A stretch of 64,000 bases of DNA from Cladopsammia gracilis. Lineage: Eukaryota > Cnidaria > Anthozoa > Scleractinia > Dendrophylliidae. Position numbers and translations under genes: made by a program. The DNA lies in contig JAJGOT010000020.1 in assembly GCA_022457155.1 (NCBI GenBank), positions 1,365,501-1,429,500 of the forward strand, in the 5' to 3' direction. The notes beneath the pieces were generated by a model, which worked only from the letters and a program-made list of their open reading frames with translations, searched no databases and was not told the origin of the DNA. Positions 12,748-23,748 of the stretch are shown here, piece after piece (positions within the stretch are counted from its first letter, which is position 1; each line of letters opens with the position of its first letter).

Positions 12748-12955
12748 GTTCTAAAATAGGGAACGGGGAATCGGGGAACGGGGAATGGGGAACGGGGAAC
12801 GGGGAATCTCTAAAATGAGGAATCTCTAAAATAGGGAATCTCTAAAATGGGGAATCTCTAAAATAGGGAATCTCTAAAATAGGGAATCTCTAAAATGGGG
12901 AATCTCTAAAATAGGGAATCTCTAAAATAGGGAATCTCTAAAATAGGGAATCTTG
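12748..12955. repeat. 16-bp tandem array 'ggaatctctaaaatag', left copy
   Basis: After a short run of 'gggaacggggaatc' words, roughly twelve units of ggaatctctaaaatag or ggaatctctaaaatgg follow. The sequence at its outer edge (ctagttctaaaataggga) recurs inverted at 19588-19602. The two arrays are therefore inverted copies about 6.4 kb apart. Confidence 0.7.
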
Positions 12956-13104
12956 AAAGCAGCTGTTACGAGGGCCGTAAGTAAAGCTGTCCGCTCGCGA
13001 TAAAACTGAAATTCAAGATGGCTACAAACTAGAAGTCAGGCGATGGTTTATGACGTTCATTTAGGGATGTACTCTAGTGTAAATTCACACGACTCCTAGG
13101 AAGA

Positions 13105-13215
13105 CCATGTAATTATGATACGATTTCGTGTATAAATAAAAATTGATGATGATGATGACCATTTAATTTTTGTCGGAAGGGGAGGGAGGGGATGGGGGGG
13201 GGGGGGGGGTGGGCA
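13105..13215 (+). repeat. LINE-like 3' tail with (GAT)n, then a long G run
   Basis: The segment 'cgtgtataaataaaaattgatgatgatgatgacc' resembles the 3' end of a non-LTR retrotransposon ending in GAT repeats. It is followed by a G-rich run (13190-13210). No upstream coding part is recognisable. Confidence 0.3.
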
Positions 13216-14277
13216 ATTTCTTCTGAGTGTGATTTTTTTTTTTCAGCATCACTATTTGCAAGAATTTTTTTTACCAAAATGCTTGAATTTTTTTTTTCAC
13301 GTGCTTTCTTGTGCACTATTTTTTTCTCTTAAATTTCTTCTGCAGGAATTTTTTTTGGTAATTGCTCACCCCCCTCCCCCCACAAAAATTAAATTGTCCG
13401 TCCCTCACCGTGTTTTGTTTCATATTGTGTGACAAATCAAGTAAATCATGCTGCGACACTTATAGTGTCTGGTTCATAAGTGTAAATATCCGGTCTCGAT
13501 TGCGAAACCGTCACACGAAAACTCCAAAAAAAATCACTTTGCTTTTCGGTAAGTTTGAAAGAAAAATTAACAACTTCTCGTTATATTTTTTCACACCCGA
13601 AGAGAAAAGCACAATTTATCTGCAAGATCTCGTAAGTTCGCGAACGTGACCACTTTGCGTTTTCTCGTGCCGGCGTCATGCCCGCGGTTGGTCCAAACCG
13701 TGTAGGACGAGAACTGCGAGAAGAGTATTCCTTCCAATCTTGATTTTAGACCATTTTAGTTGGCTGTACGAGATTAGAAAGGCGGCGCTCCGTCGTCACC
13801 CGCGATATCTTTAAGTTGAGAATTTATAATAATCCAAAAATTAAAATACCAACTATTAAAAAGAAAAAATCACCAAAAAAATTAACTCATCTTGGAAAAA
13901 TTGGGAATCTTGCAAAAATTCAAGGAAAACCTTATGGCGGGGTGGCACCCCCCCCCCCCCCCCCCCTTGTACACCCGAGAGTTAATCGGTACATAAAGTT
14001 ACAATATTACAAGGAATTTCCCGTTTGCTTACCTCTATGTAACATCGACGTGCATTGAAAAGGGAGTGGAAAAAAATTCATCTGTCCACTGTTAACGGCC
14101 GCAAAACCCCTCGGAACGAAAAAGCGCAGCGTGTAAATCGTCGTTACTTATGCCAACTTTTTTTAAGTAATGCTATATATTTTTTCTTTTTTCTGCAACT
14201 TGGGTGGGATAAATGCGTTATCTCCGCAATTATTTTTTAGTATTTTTTTTTTATCTCCGCAATTATCAGTCATTAAT
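13216..14277. other. Low-complexity intergenic stretch
   Basis: The segment holds T runs, a C run at about 13949-13966, and short open frames on both strands that encode low-complexity peptides. I see no gene here. It lies inside the 12162-22890 nest. Confidence 0.4.
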
Positions 14278-14959
14278 TTAAATGCTTTTTGTCACTACAT
14301 AGTCCGTATGACGGTATTTCTCCTTCGTTCCTCTGTGCTCTGCAGTCCGAATAGGGCGTTCGCTCAATACACTGAGATATGCAGGTTCGGGTGTTACTAA
14401 AACGAGTAACGCAGTAACGAGTAACGAGTAACGGAGTAACGGGAACACGAGTAACGGCAAAAATATTCGAGGGGTAAATAAAATAAAACGAGTAACGGGA
14501 AAAAAAATAAAAGGTATAAAATAATAAGAATAAAATAATAAGGTTAAAAGGAGTTGACAGGCTAAACACGACTCCCGCTGTTTCGTGATGTAATCGGTCT
14601 TTGACCTTTAGAGTTTAGCTCTAACAAGTATGTCTTTAAGAGATTTTCCTCTTCTGTAGGAGATGAGAGGCGGTTCTCTGTATATTTCTCTCAGCAGTGG
14701 TTGAGTTTCGATTAAATGCCACTTGTTCATTAAAATATTTTTAAGGTTAGGCACTGATGGGTTGTACTGTGTGACAAAAGGCATTAATCCGTTTTGCACT
14801 TTTTGCGGTTTTTGTTGAAGTGCCGACTTTCTATCTGAAAATTTAACTTCTGAGAGGACTTTGTTTACCAGATTATCTGGATAGCCTCGGACACGCAAGT
14901 GTGATCTAAAATTTTTAACGTTTTCTTCAAATATTGTTTCTGAAGAGTTGGTTCTAAGA

Positions 14960-15800
14960 AGCCTAAGGGCCCGGGGGGGGGGGGGGGGGAATGGGGGGGG
15001 GGTACTCCCTATAATGGGCTATACGGGGATGCTCCGCCCGAAAGGGGTACCTTTTTCTCGGAGGCTGGAGGTATATGAAAGGGTAGGGATTTCACGAGTT
15101 GAAATACTATGGAAATCAGTAGAGTGGTAAAACGGCCGCTTCAAATCTGTACCACGTGGTGTAGTTTTTGTGTACACATCACTTCGTGTACCACGTGATG
15201 CGATTTTTTTGTACCACGTTGATTCTTTTTTCGCAGTGAGTGATCAAAACAAGAGACGTCGACTGTAGAGTCAAAATGACGTTCAACAGGAACCATGTTT
15301 TTGTCGGCGTTGTCCTAAACTCCATGATGGCGCGAGAAGAAAGGAAGGCTTCACGAAAAAGCAGCGTCACGCGGTACACAAAAATCGCATCACGTGGTAC
15401 ACAAAAACTACATCACGTGGTACAGATTTGAAGCGGCCGTTTTACCACTCTACTGATTTCCATAGTATATGAAAGGGTAGGGATTTCACGAAGAATCAGG
15501 AAAAGGCAGCGTAAACACGAGTTGAAGTGCAAAAAAAGTAGGGAAAACCGCCATCTAAGTATTATAAAAAGCGCCTTTCAAAATATATCAAACAGACGCA
15601 CGTAAAGGCTATACGAAAGGAGTACCATTTTCAATGAAAGGTATATGAAAGGGATACCATTTTCAATGAAAGGTATATGAAAGGGGTACCTTTTCTGTCA
15701 AAAACGGTATATGAAAGGGTAAGGGTTTGGACCTTGGGGCGGAGCATCCCCGTACAAAACTTTGTTGGGTACCTCCCCCCCCCCCCCCCCCCCGGGCTTA
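14960..15800. repeat. G-rich cnidarian-style repeat inserted in the Penelope element
   Basis: The insertion runs from a G run (about 14971-15002) to a C run (about 15775-15793). It contains repeated 'ggtatatgaaagggtaggg' and 'ggggtaccttttctcgg' words and the pair 'ggggatgctccgccc' / 'gggcggagcatcccc' near its edges. The ends are therefore roughly inverted. It has no coding content. Confidence 0.55.
15105..15467. repeat. Palindromic MITE nested in the G-rich repeat
   Basis: The left end 'tactatggaaatcagtagag' and right end 'ctctactgatttccatagta' are perfect complements, and pairing continues through 'tggtaaaacggccgcttcaa' and several 'gtaccacgtg' words. A direct repeat of about 24 bp, containing 'tatgaaagggtagggattt', flanks it at 15073 and 15466. 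This could be a target duplication or a repeat of the host element. Confidence 0.8.
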
Positions 15801-18800
15801 AGGGCTTCGCCTTTGATAAATCCTTTTTTCACGCCTGGAGCGTGACAGGAAGATAAATGCGTGTATTGAAATGTCTCAGTCGGTTTAAAGTGCGTGCGGA
15901 TGTCAAAGATTGAATCTTTGTAGAATCTCTCGCCTTTAAAGATAGTAGTGTCTAGGAAGTTTGTTTCCTTCTCTGATATTTCAGCCGTAAATTTTATGGT
16001 CGGATGGTGCCTGTTTGCTTCTAAAATAAACTGGTCTATTTCCTCTCTTTTTGTTTCCCACAGGGAGAACACGTCATCGATGTACCTTTTCCACTCGAGG
16101 GGTTTTGTCTTGCTTTTACTGATAATTTCTGTTTCAACCGCGGACATAAAAATGTTGGCAAAAGCAACTGCCACTTTTGTTCCCATTGCGGTACCATGAG
16201 TTTGGGGATAATTTCTTCCATTGAACTGGAAGGAGTTCTCCTGTAGTATCAGTCTAAGCAACCCTCTCAGTGAATTTGTAGGAATGGGCGTGCCGGCCGT
16301 TCTTATAGAAGGCTTCATATGCTTTGCATACAGTGTTTATTCCTTTCTCTTGAGGAATATTAGTGTACAGGCTGGTGACATCCATTGAAACTAGGATCGC
16401 GTTGTTTGGAACTTTCCTCTTTTCTATAAAGTTGATAAACTGTGTGGTATCTTTGAGGTAGGATTTTTGTGCTTTAGCGATAGGCTGTAGGATGTGGTCT
16501 AAAAATGATGATATACGTTCTGTTGGGCCATCACAGCCCGAAATTATAGGTCTTCCAGTTAAAGTTGGTTTGTGAATCTTTGTTAGTGTGTAAAATAATG
16601 GTATACGCGGTGGGCTAGGTGTTTGAGAAAGCCATTTCTTGGTCATTGTGTCTATATGATTTCCTTGATGGAGATCATTAATTATCTCCTCTACTCTACG
16701 AGAGGTTTCTTGAACCATTGGTGTTTCGAGGGGCATGTAGTGTTTTCTATCATCAAGTTGAGCTTGGCCCTCTTGTATCTTATCTGTTTTGTTCATAATG
16801 ACCGTTGTTTTGCATTTGTCTGCCTTATTTATGATTATTTCTGAGTTTGATCTCAATTCTTTAAGTGCTTTACGTTCTTTGAAAGGCAAGTTATTACGTG
16901 GCTTAATTAGTTCAATCTCGGCGAGTTGAACTTTCACCTCCTCTAAATAAGTTTCTAGAGCAACTGATGGTTGAACTGGAGGTTCCCAGTTTGATTTAAC
17001 GTGAAAGGGGTGTTGTTCACTTTCTTTGTTATGAAAAATATATCGAAGACGCATACGTCTTGCGAATTGTTTAAAGTCTAGTAGCAATTGTTGCCGGATG
17101 CGATTCTCTTCTAGAACCGGTGTTTGGATAAATTTCAACCCCTTTGATAGTAAGTTTATCTGATCAGTTGTCATTTCGCAATTTGAGAGGTTTTTAATGT
17201 GTCTTTGGTTAAACTGAGTGTTTATCCTATTTGTGTCTCGCCTCCTACAATATTTGAAGAAAACGTTAAAAATTTTAGATCACACTTGCGTGTCCGAGGC
17301 TATCCAGATATTAAATCTGGTAAACAAAGTCCTCTCAGAAGTTAAATTTACAGATAGAAAGTCGGCACTTCAACAAAAACCGCAAAAAGTGCAAAACGGA
17401 TTAATGCCTTTTGTCACACAGTACAACCCATCAGTGCCTAACCTTAAAAATATTTTAATGAACAAGTGGCATTTAATCGAAAATCAACCACTGCTGAGAG
17501 AAATATACAGAGAACCGCCTCTCATCTCCTACAGAAGAGGAAAATCTCTAAAAGACATACTTGTTAGAGCTAAACTCTAAAGGTCAAAGACCGATTACAT
17601 CACGAAACAGCGGGAGTCGTGTTTAGCCTGTCAACTCCTTTTAACCTTATTATTCTAATTTGAACAGTGATGATATCATCTTCAACTATTTTATTCTTAT
17701 TATTTTATACCTTTTATTTTTTTTCCCGTTACTCGTTTTATTTTATTTACCCCTCGAATATGTTTGCCGTTACTCGTTTTCCCGTTACTCCGTTACTCGT
17801 TACTCGTTACTGCGTTACTCGTTTTAGTAACACCCATGCAGGTTCCTTGATGATGATGCTGTGATAACATGAGAACATCTCTGTCCCCCTTCCAACTGAA
17901 TCGTGCTATCATTTTTCGCATTGATTCTGAATTGCTACAATGAGCCGCCGCAAAACGTCTTTTTCCTTGCTTTTCACTCTAATAAGGATAACACATGTCA
18001 AATTGAACAAAGAAAACTCGGGTTTCATTTTCAGTGGCAAGAGTTCCATTGTAAGTGTTCGGTTAGTACAGGTTTTTGACATTGACAAATGACTATTTAT
18101 TCCATGTCCACTTTAATAATTGAGGTGTTCGCTTAAAAGAGGCAGTTTTTACAGTAAACATGGGAACAAAATTTTGGGACATCGACAATACAGGTTTGAC
18201 TGTATTTTTTTTCTTCCACAAAACTTCACTAGTTTCTGGTGTACTTAAAAAAGAAGTGCTCACATTCGTCGTTCGTGCTCACTTTCGGCGCGGTCGCACG
18301 AAGGAATTTGTTATCCTAGGAAGACGAATTTTTTCACACGGTACCACAGGCAGCCCAAGCGGTGGTGATTTTCTCACTTATCTGCCATGTGCTTCTAACC
18401 TCCACGTGCAAATGTTCATAGTAGCCATGTTATAGTCGTTTGACCATGGCGTTCAAAATACCCTTTATAAAGTCCAGCAAGTCCTTTTCACATGGGTACT
18501 TTGATGTTTTGTTCTTCAAGTTTTTCTATGGCGCAAGAAAATGGCAAATAGATGTGTCGCGCGGAAGCGCTGACCTTGGTTTGCATAATTAATACCTTTC
18601 CGCTCTCCCTACGTTTCTTAGGAAGAAAGGGGAAACTGTTCGCAGTCATGTTTAGTTTTTTGTGATCTCCAGTTTTCATGTTAGGAAAAAGAAAAAAGAA
18701 AATTGTGCATGGTTCATTTGATTAGAAGCTTGTATACTTGTTGGCTGTGTTTGATAAAAAATCTAATTAACTGACCGCTACAAAACTGATTTTAAACTAC

Positions 18801-18950
18801 ACACAGAAAGATTTGACTATAGATGTAGCGAAACTCCTTATAATGTTCCAAAAAAGTCAATGAGTGTAAGAAAGAATGTTAATGTTCAAATGAAGATGTG
18901 AGGGACACTTACTGGCGATAAAAGTGAAACTAGACCCTATTTTAGAGATT

Positions 18951-19086
18951 GGCTGTTTTTATACTAGAGACGCATTATCCGTCCAGACGAATAATGCGTC
19001 TGTCATGTTATGCGTCTAGTATAAAGACGGGACGAACAACTTGAGACGCATTATCCGTCTGGACGAACTTGGTTCGTCTGGTTATG

Positions 19087-19128
<42 letters not shown>

Positions 19129-19186
19129 AGACGAATTATCTTTCGAAATGCGTCGTTCAAGACGCATTTCGAAAGATAATTCGTCT

Positions 19187-19228
<42 letters not shown>

Positions 19229-19256
19229 CATAACCAGACGAACTAATATAAATGTT

Positions 19257-19287
<31 letters not shown>

Positions 19288-19305
19288 TCTAGTATAAAAA
19301 CGGCC
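18951..19305. repeat. Long perfect hairpin element
   Basis: Arms of 83 bp (19072-19154 and 19161-19243) are perfect complements around a 6-nt loop, gttcaa. Outer sequence also pairs: 'tttttatactagagacgc' against 'gcgtctctagtataaaaa'. Subwords such as 'agacgcattatccgtc' recur several times. It is a non-coding MITE capable of forming a very stable RNA stem. Confidence 0.85.
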
Positions 19306-19602
19306 ATTCCCTATTTTAGAGATTCCCCATTTTAGAGATTCCCATTTTTTAGAGATTCCCCATTTTAGAGATTCCCTATTTTAGAGATTCCCCATTTTTG
19401 AGATTCCCTATTTTAGAGATTCCCCATTTTGGAGATTCCCTATTTTAGAGATTCCCCATGTTAGAGATTCCCCATTTTAGAGATTCCCTATTTTAGAGAT
19501 TCCCCATTTTAGAGATTCCCTATTTTAGAGATTCCCCGTTCCCCGTTCCCCGTTCCCCATTCCCCGTTCCCCGATTCCCCGTTCCCTATTTTAGAACTAG
19601 CC
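19306..19602. repeat. 16-bp tandem array, right (inverted) copy
   Basis: Roughly sixteen units of ccctattttagagatt or ccccattttagagatt are followed by 'ccccgttccccgattcccc'. This is the reverse complement of the array at 12748-12955, including the outer edge 'tccctattttagaactag'. Confidence 0.7.
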
Positions 19603-20353
19603 GTCCCGCCATTAAAACGAGCAAGAATCAAGCGACGATAGACGGAGATCACGTGGATGGATCGATCAAACGCTCGCGAAACCAAATGCGGCTTATGTTT
19701 ATTCCCAGCTCGAAGACACTCCAAACTTTCTGTGATGTTTTAGCGCGGTGGAATACTTGGAAATGAAGAAAGAAAACAGAGAATTTGTATAAGTTTATAT
19801 TAATACTTGTGACTTTCGCTTGTGCCAGCGTGTTTTCAGGTTTCAAATTACCGTTTTGACATATGCAAATTCAGTGCACTTTTACCACTTTTCCCAAGGG
19901 ACCGCCAAGCACTTTTTTACCGACAACTACAACAAACTTCAAAGGGTTTAATTTTTATTTTGCTACCAAACTTTCCCTACCGTCTTTAATTTCGATTATA
20001 ATTTTTAGTTCCATTCAAGATTTATTTTAATAAGTAAACATGAAATGCAGAAATAATTTTACACATGAATTTTGCGTGACTTGCACTTGGGACTCCGGGC
20101 CGCTTGTTTCCTGTTGTTTACATTCCGCGAGCAAGCAGCGACAAAAGAATTAATGTTTTGCAGTCTGATAAAAGAAATCACATTTATAATCATTCCCTGG
20201 CCTTGAAGTCAAAACCATGCTCGATTCAAATAAATGGTAAAACGAGCGTGACTAGTACTATTACTTTGTCTTCTCGCGAACTGCTGGCGTAGTCTGTCAT
20301 TCAGCCATTCACCGCGAGCCGTTCGAATTATTTTGCCGTTCGATAATGAACGT

Positions 20354-22095
20354 ATCACAGGAAACCCAAGCGTAATTTTTTTCATATTAATGATATTTGA
20401 AAATATAAGACATTGTATGGAATTTCGAATTCAACGTTTTAAGCAATATATAAAATCAAAATTGCTGAATAAAATCGTTGAAACATTTACTGGTGTCGTA
20501 TTCTATCTTTAAACAGTGTTTCTACGCTATTTGAACGATTTTTAGTCCATTTATCTTACCTTGTATAATATAATGGAAAGGAAGGAGAGTTCGGAGCTTT
20601 CGGCGTTCGACACGTGTCCACAAATGGCTCATTTTTCGCACAAAAATAGGTGCTGCTCCCATTCTGACTGGTCGTCCTCACAGTAGAATAACGTTAAATT
20701 GCATTTCTTCGAACAACTTGAACATCCCTTGTTGATTATGACGAATAAGCCGCTCCACAAAATTACATAGCACTGCAAATAGGCGCCAGGGAGCGTGAAG
20801 GGCAGAAGAGACCACGGTGCGCGGTCAACACTGGGTACCAGAGTAAAATCAAACCCCACAGGGAAGGGAACGTTCAATTTTGTCAACCTGTCATTTTTGT
20901 TGCGCCTACCATCCGGTGAGGCTGCTGGTCATGCTTTCGACGTTAAAACGGCCTCTTGAAGAGGAGGAGACAAGGAAGAAAAGATTGAAAAAGAAAAAAC
21001 GGTAAAATGTCAATTGACATTTTATTGTTTTTATTTTTTTGTGAAAACGTAAACCGTGCAACTGAATTGTGCTTTGTCACTGTTGTGAAACACGCCATAC
21101 GCTATTCGAGGTAAAAGCGTGCTTTTTGTTTACAAAAATTAATGTTATTTTATATCGGTAATTAAAATGCTGTATCAGTAAAACAAAAAACATTTGCACG
21201 TGGGTGCCTGAAATTAATTTGGCAGATTATATTTGCGTGTTATGACATAAAAACAAACACATTCTACAAAAAAGCGTGTCCCACCGGAACGGTTTCTTTT
21301 GTTTTCCTCGATTTTTGCACGGGCTAATTTTTGTTTTTGACTGTAGTGCGACCAGGCCCTTATTACATAAAGAAAAAATTTTATGTCTTGCAAAAGCGTA
21401 AGAGCTGAACCGAGCTCAATGTAAATGTAATGTTGGTAAATGTTTTACTAATAGACGTAAAGAAGGAAACAGATACACGGTCCGTTTTCCGTCGCTTCTT
21501 CCTTGTCTCCTCCTCTTCAAGAGACCGTTTTAACGTCGAAAGCATGACCAGCAGAATGACAACTTGGTCCTCACCGGATGGTAGGCCCTGTGGGGTTTGA
21601 TTTTACTCTGGTACCCAGTGTTGACCGCGCACCGTGGTCTCTTCTGCCCTTCACGCTCTCTTGCGCCTATTTTGCAGTGCTATGTGATTTTGTGGAGCGG
21701 CTTATTCGTCATAATCAACAAGGGATGTTCAAGTTGTTCGAAGAAATGCAATTTAACGTTATTCTACTGTGAGGACGACCAGTCAGAATGGGAGCAGCAC
21801 CTATTTTTGTGCGAAAAATGAGCCATTTGTGGACACGTGTCGAACGCCGAAAGCTCCGAACTCTCCTTCCTTTCCATTATATTATACAAGGTAAGATAAA
21901 TGGACTAAAAATCGTTCAAATAGCGTAGAAACACTGTATAAAGATAGAATACGACACCAGTAATTGTTTCAACGATTTTATTCAGCAATTTTGATTTTAT
22001 ATATTGCTTAAAACGTTGAATTCGAAATTCCATACAATGTCTTACATTTTCAAATATCATTAATATGCAAACATTACGCTTGGGTTTCCTGTGAT
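20354..22095. mobile_element. Fold-back element with about 600-bp inverted arms
   Basis: The left arm is about 20354-20982 and the right arm about 21496-22095, around a spacer of about 515 bp. The tips are 'cacaggaaacccaagcgtaa' and 'gcttgggtttcctgtg'. The arms are nearly identical, with a few substitutions and one small insertion. Both contain the same frame, reading toward the outer tip (minus strand at 20629-20886, plus strand at 21597-21821). Its tail is Cys-rich (CSSCSKKCNLTLFYCEDD). I recognise no family, and the frame may be incidental. Confidence 0.75.
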
Positions 22096-22792
22096 TGGAC
22101 GAAACTTCGCTCCGCTTACAACGGGATGTTAGATTTATACCATGGAAATAGTAAGTGAAGATTGCCGACTTGCCGTCACTGCATTAATGCCAAAAGCTAA
22201 GCAAACGAAAAGCGCTAAAAGTGTTGCGTTTCCTGAATCTCGAAGAAATTATAGCGTAGCGCTTGTATCAAACGAAAAACTTCAAAACACATTTGCAATC
22301 GATCTCTTTACGGTTAAATGTCGCTCGCAAACAAAAAACGCCATTTGATTCACATGTTTAGTTTAGAATCTAGTCGCTGTAACAAACAAAAACTAACAAA
22401 CACAATTGTTTTGTTTGTGGTGAACTAAAAGGAAAAATACCTTGCTCGTGAAATACTCGGCCATCCAAACCACAATGTCTGTCGATGACAAATACATAGT
22501 AATTTCGCATAACGTGTCGCTTGCGCAAAAATTAACGAAAACTACAAGTACAAACACTTTCGAAACCAATCTGTTTTAGAAAACTTAGCCATTTAATTCG
22601 CATGATTTGTTGAGGACAGACTGAAACATTTCCGTCGAGGAAAACACGAAACGCATCAAATCCCGAGATACTTTTTGCCTTGTTTTCCTGACAACCATCC
22701 AGTTGCAGTTAGATGCCGACCTTTGCGCGAAATTGATCGGTTTCGCGCAAGATAAACTTTTCGTACAGTGTAATTATTGCCGCTTCGGTGAC

Positions 22793-22862
22793 TCTCGCGC
22801 TACGCGATTCGATTCGCGTAGCGCAGGACGCGAATCGCGTAGCGCGCGAAACGCTACGCGAC
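22793..22862. repeat. GC-rich minisatellite beside the right terminus
   Basis: This is an inverted partner of the 12190 array, with words 'cgcgctacgcgattcg' and 'gcgtagcgcaggacgcg'. It sits directly inside the right terminal repeat at 22864. The symmetrical position on both ends supports treating the termini as one element. Confidence 0.6.
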
Positions 22863-22919
22863 AGGTAACTTACTTTTGAGAGGTACTGTAATTCAAACTT
22901 CAAAGTTTTACCGTATGTT

Positions 22920-23250
22920 TAGTGTGTCTTGTCAACACTCGGTTAAGTGTACAGAGGCACATGTAGCTGAATCAAAAGTTACATAGTTTTATTCAACAGT
23001 ATTTTGAGCTTTTATATTGTCTCAGCACTGCATGTGCAGTGAGTAAGTTTATCACTTGTTTTATTATTAGTATTGGATATTTTCAAATGGTACAGTTAAT
23101 GCATGTTTGTGTCATGTCAACACTCAGTGTAGTATACAGACAAGGCATGCATTATTACACAGTATATGTTGTATTTTTAGCTTTTCACGATGATCAAAAC
23201 TTTAAAATTTTACCATGTTTATTGTCTTGTCAAACACTCAGTGAAGTGTA
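22920..23250 (+). repeat. Dispersed repeat 'tgtcaacactcagtg', right cluster
   Basis: Three diverged copies of the unit described at 11930 are present. The copy around 23180-23245 reads straight through the place where the 12162-22890 element interrupts its neighbour. It therefore serves as an internal picture of the empty site. Confidence 0.55.
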
Positions 23251-23600
23251 CAGAGGCACATTAAGATTGCTTCTTAGTATTGCAGCTGAATCGAAAGTCA
23301 TATATTCAACTGTATTTTGAGCTTTTATATTAACTACCAGTGCTTATATAGTTACTTTTAAATTGATTTAGCTAAAAAATGTAAATAGCTTTTATTAAGA
23401 GCATACCGCATTTAAAAATGCGTGCAAATGTAGCTTTATATTTATGTATGCTGTGTTATATTTAGTCAGTTAACCAGCTTGGTCAAGCAAAGCAAACTTT
23501 GTGTTTGTAACCAACAATCCAGTCAAGGCTGTGATTGTGTCAGGTTTGTGGTCCTATTTTAAAAGAAAACACGAACGCTCAAGCATGTGCTTTACAGAGT

Positions 23601-23748
23601 ATCGTGTATAAAATAAAAAAGTTTTCATTGTCAGATGTTGATTGAGTGATTGCTTGTTCTATTACTGCGCATGTATCGTGTATAAAATAAAAAAGTTTTC
23701 ATTGTCAGATGTTGATTGAGTGATTGCTTGTTCTATTACTGCGCATGT
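23601..23748 (+). repeat. Perfect 74-bp tandem duplication
   Basis: Two adjacent 74-bp units each begin atcgtgtataaaataaaaaa and end 'attactgcgcatgt'. They look identical, so the duplication is recent or still polymorphic. Confidence 0.85.

Larger units (their letters stand above)
14608..17174 (-). pseudogene. Penelope-type reverse transcriptase, frameshifted and interrupted
   Basis: The minus-strand reading begins near 17174 (TTDQINLLSKGLKFIQTP), a typical Penelope N-terminal stretch. It continues through TGRPIISGCDGPTERISSF and ILVSMDVTSLYTNIP to about 16300, where the frame changes. It resumes as THGTAMGTKVAVAFANIFM and reaches the catalytic YIDDVF near 16080-16095. A foreign insertion of about 0.8 kb then follows. 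The C-terminal part resumes at 14898 and stops at 14608 after KDILVRAKL. Beyond that stop a CxxC remnant can be read, but no GIY-YIG nuclease domain. One frameshift, one insertion and one early stop make it inactive. The inverted C-terminal copy at 17320-17580 is open. Confidence 0.8.
14278..17840 (-). mobile_element. Penelope-like retroelement with inverted flanking copies
   Basis: The body reads on the minus strand from about 17250 down to 14608. Its 3' portion, 14278-14935, recurs inverted at about 17240-17840. Both outer edges carry arrays of 'gtaacgagtaacg' (14396-14460 and its complement at 17720-17830). Penelope-like elements are known to carry terminal repeats that can lie in inverted orientation, which fits. 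The element is interrupted at about 14960-15790 by a G-rich repeat carrying a palindrome. The edges 'gcaggttcgggtgttact' and 'agtaacacccatgcaggtt' mark the outer limits. Confidence 0.75.
12162..22890. mobile_element. 10.7-kb nest bounded by TACAGTACCTCTC inverted termini
   Basis: The left terminus at 12162-12188 begins tacagtacctctcaaaagta. The right terminus at 22864-22890 is its exact reverse complement over about 27 bp. Next to each terminus lies a GC-rich minisatellite of 'ctacgcgaatcgcg'. The flanks join to resemble an unoccupied homologous unit at 23180-23245, interrupted at a TA. That supports insertion by a TA-targeting Tc1/mariner-like transposase. I find no transposase. The interior is filled with other elements, so this is either a non-autonomous element swollen by nesting or two solo ends bracketing unrelated insertions. 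Confidence 0.6.

Noticed and set aside
18160..18435. 91-codon plus-strand frame
   Set aside because: No recognisable motif or splice context, and it lies within the transposon nest.
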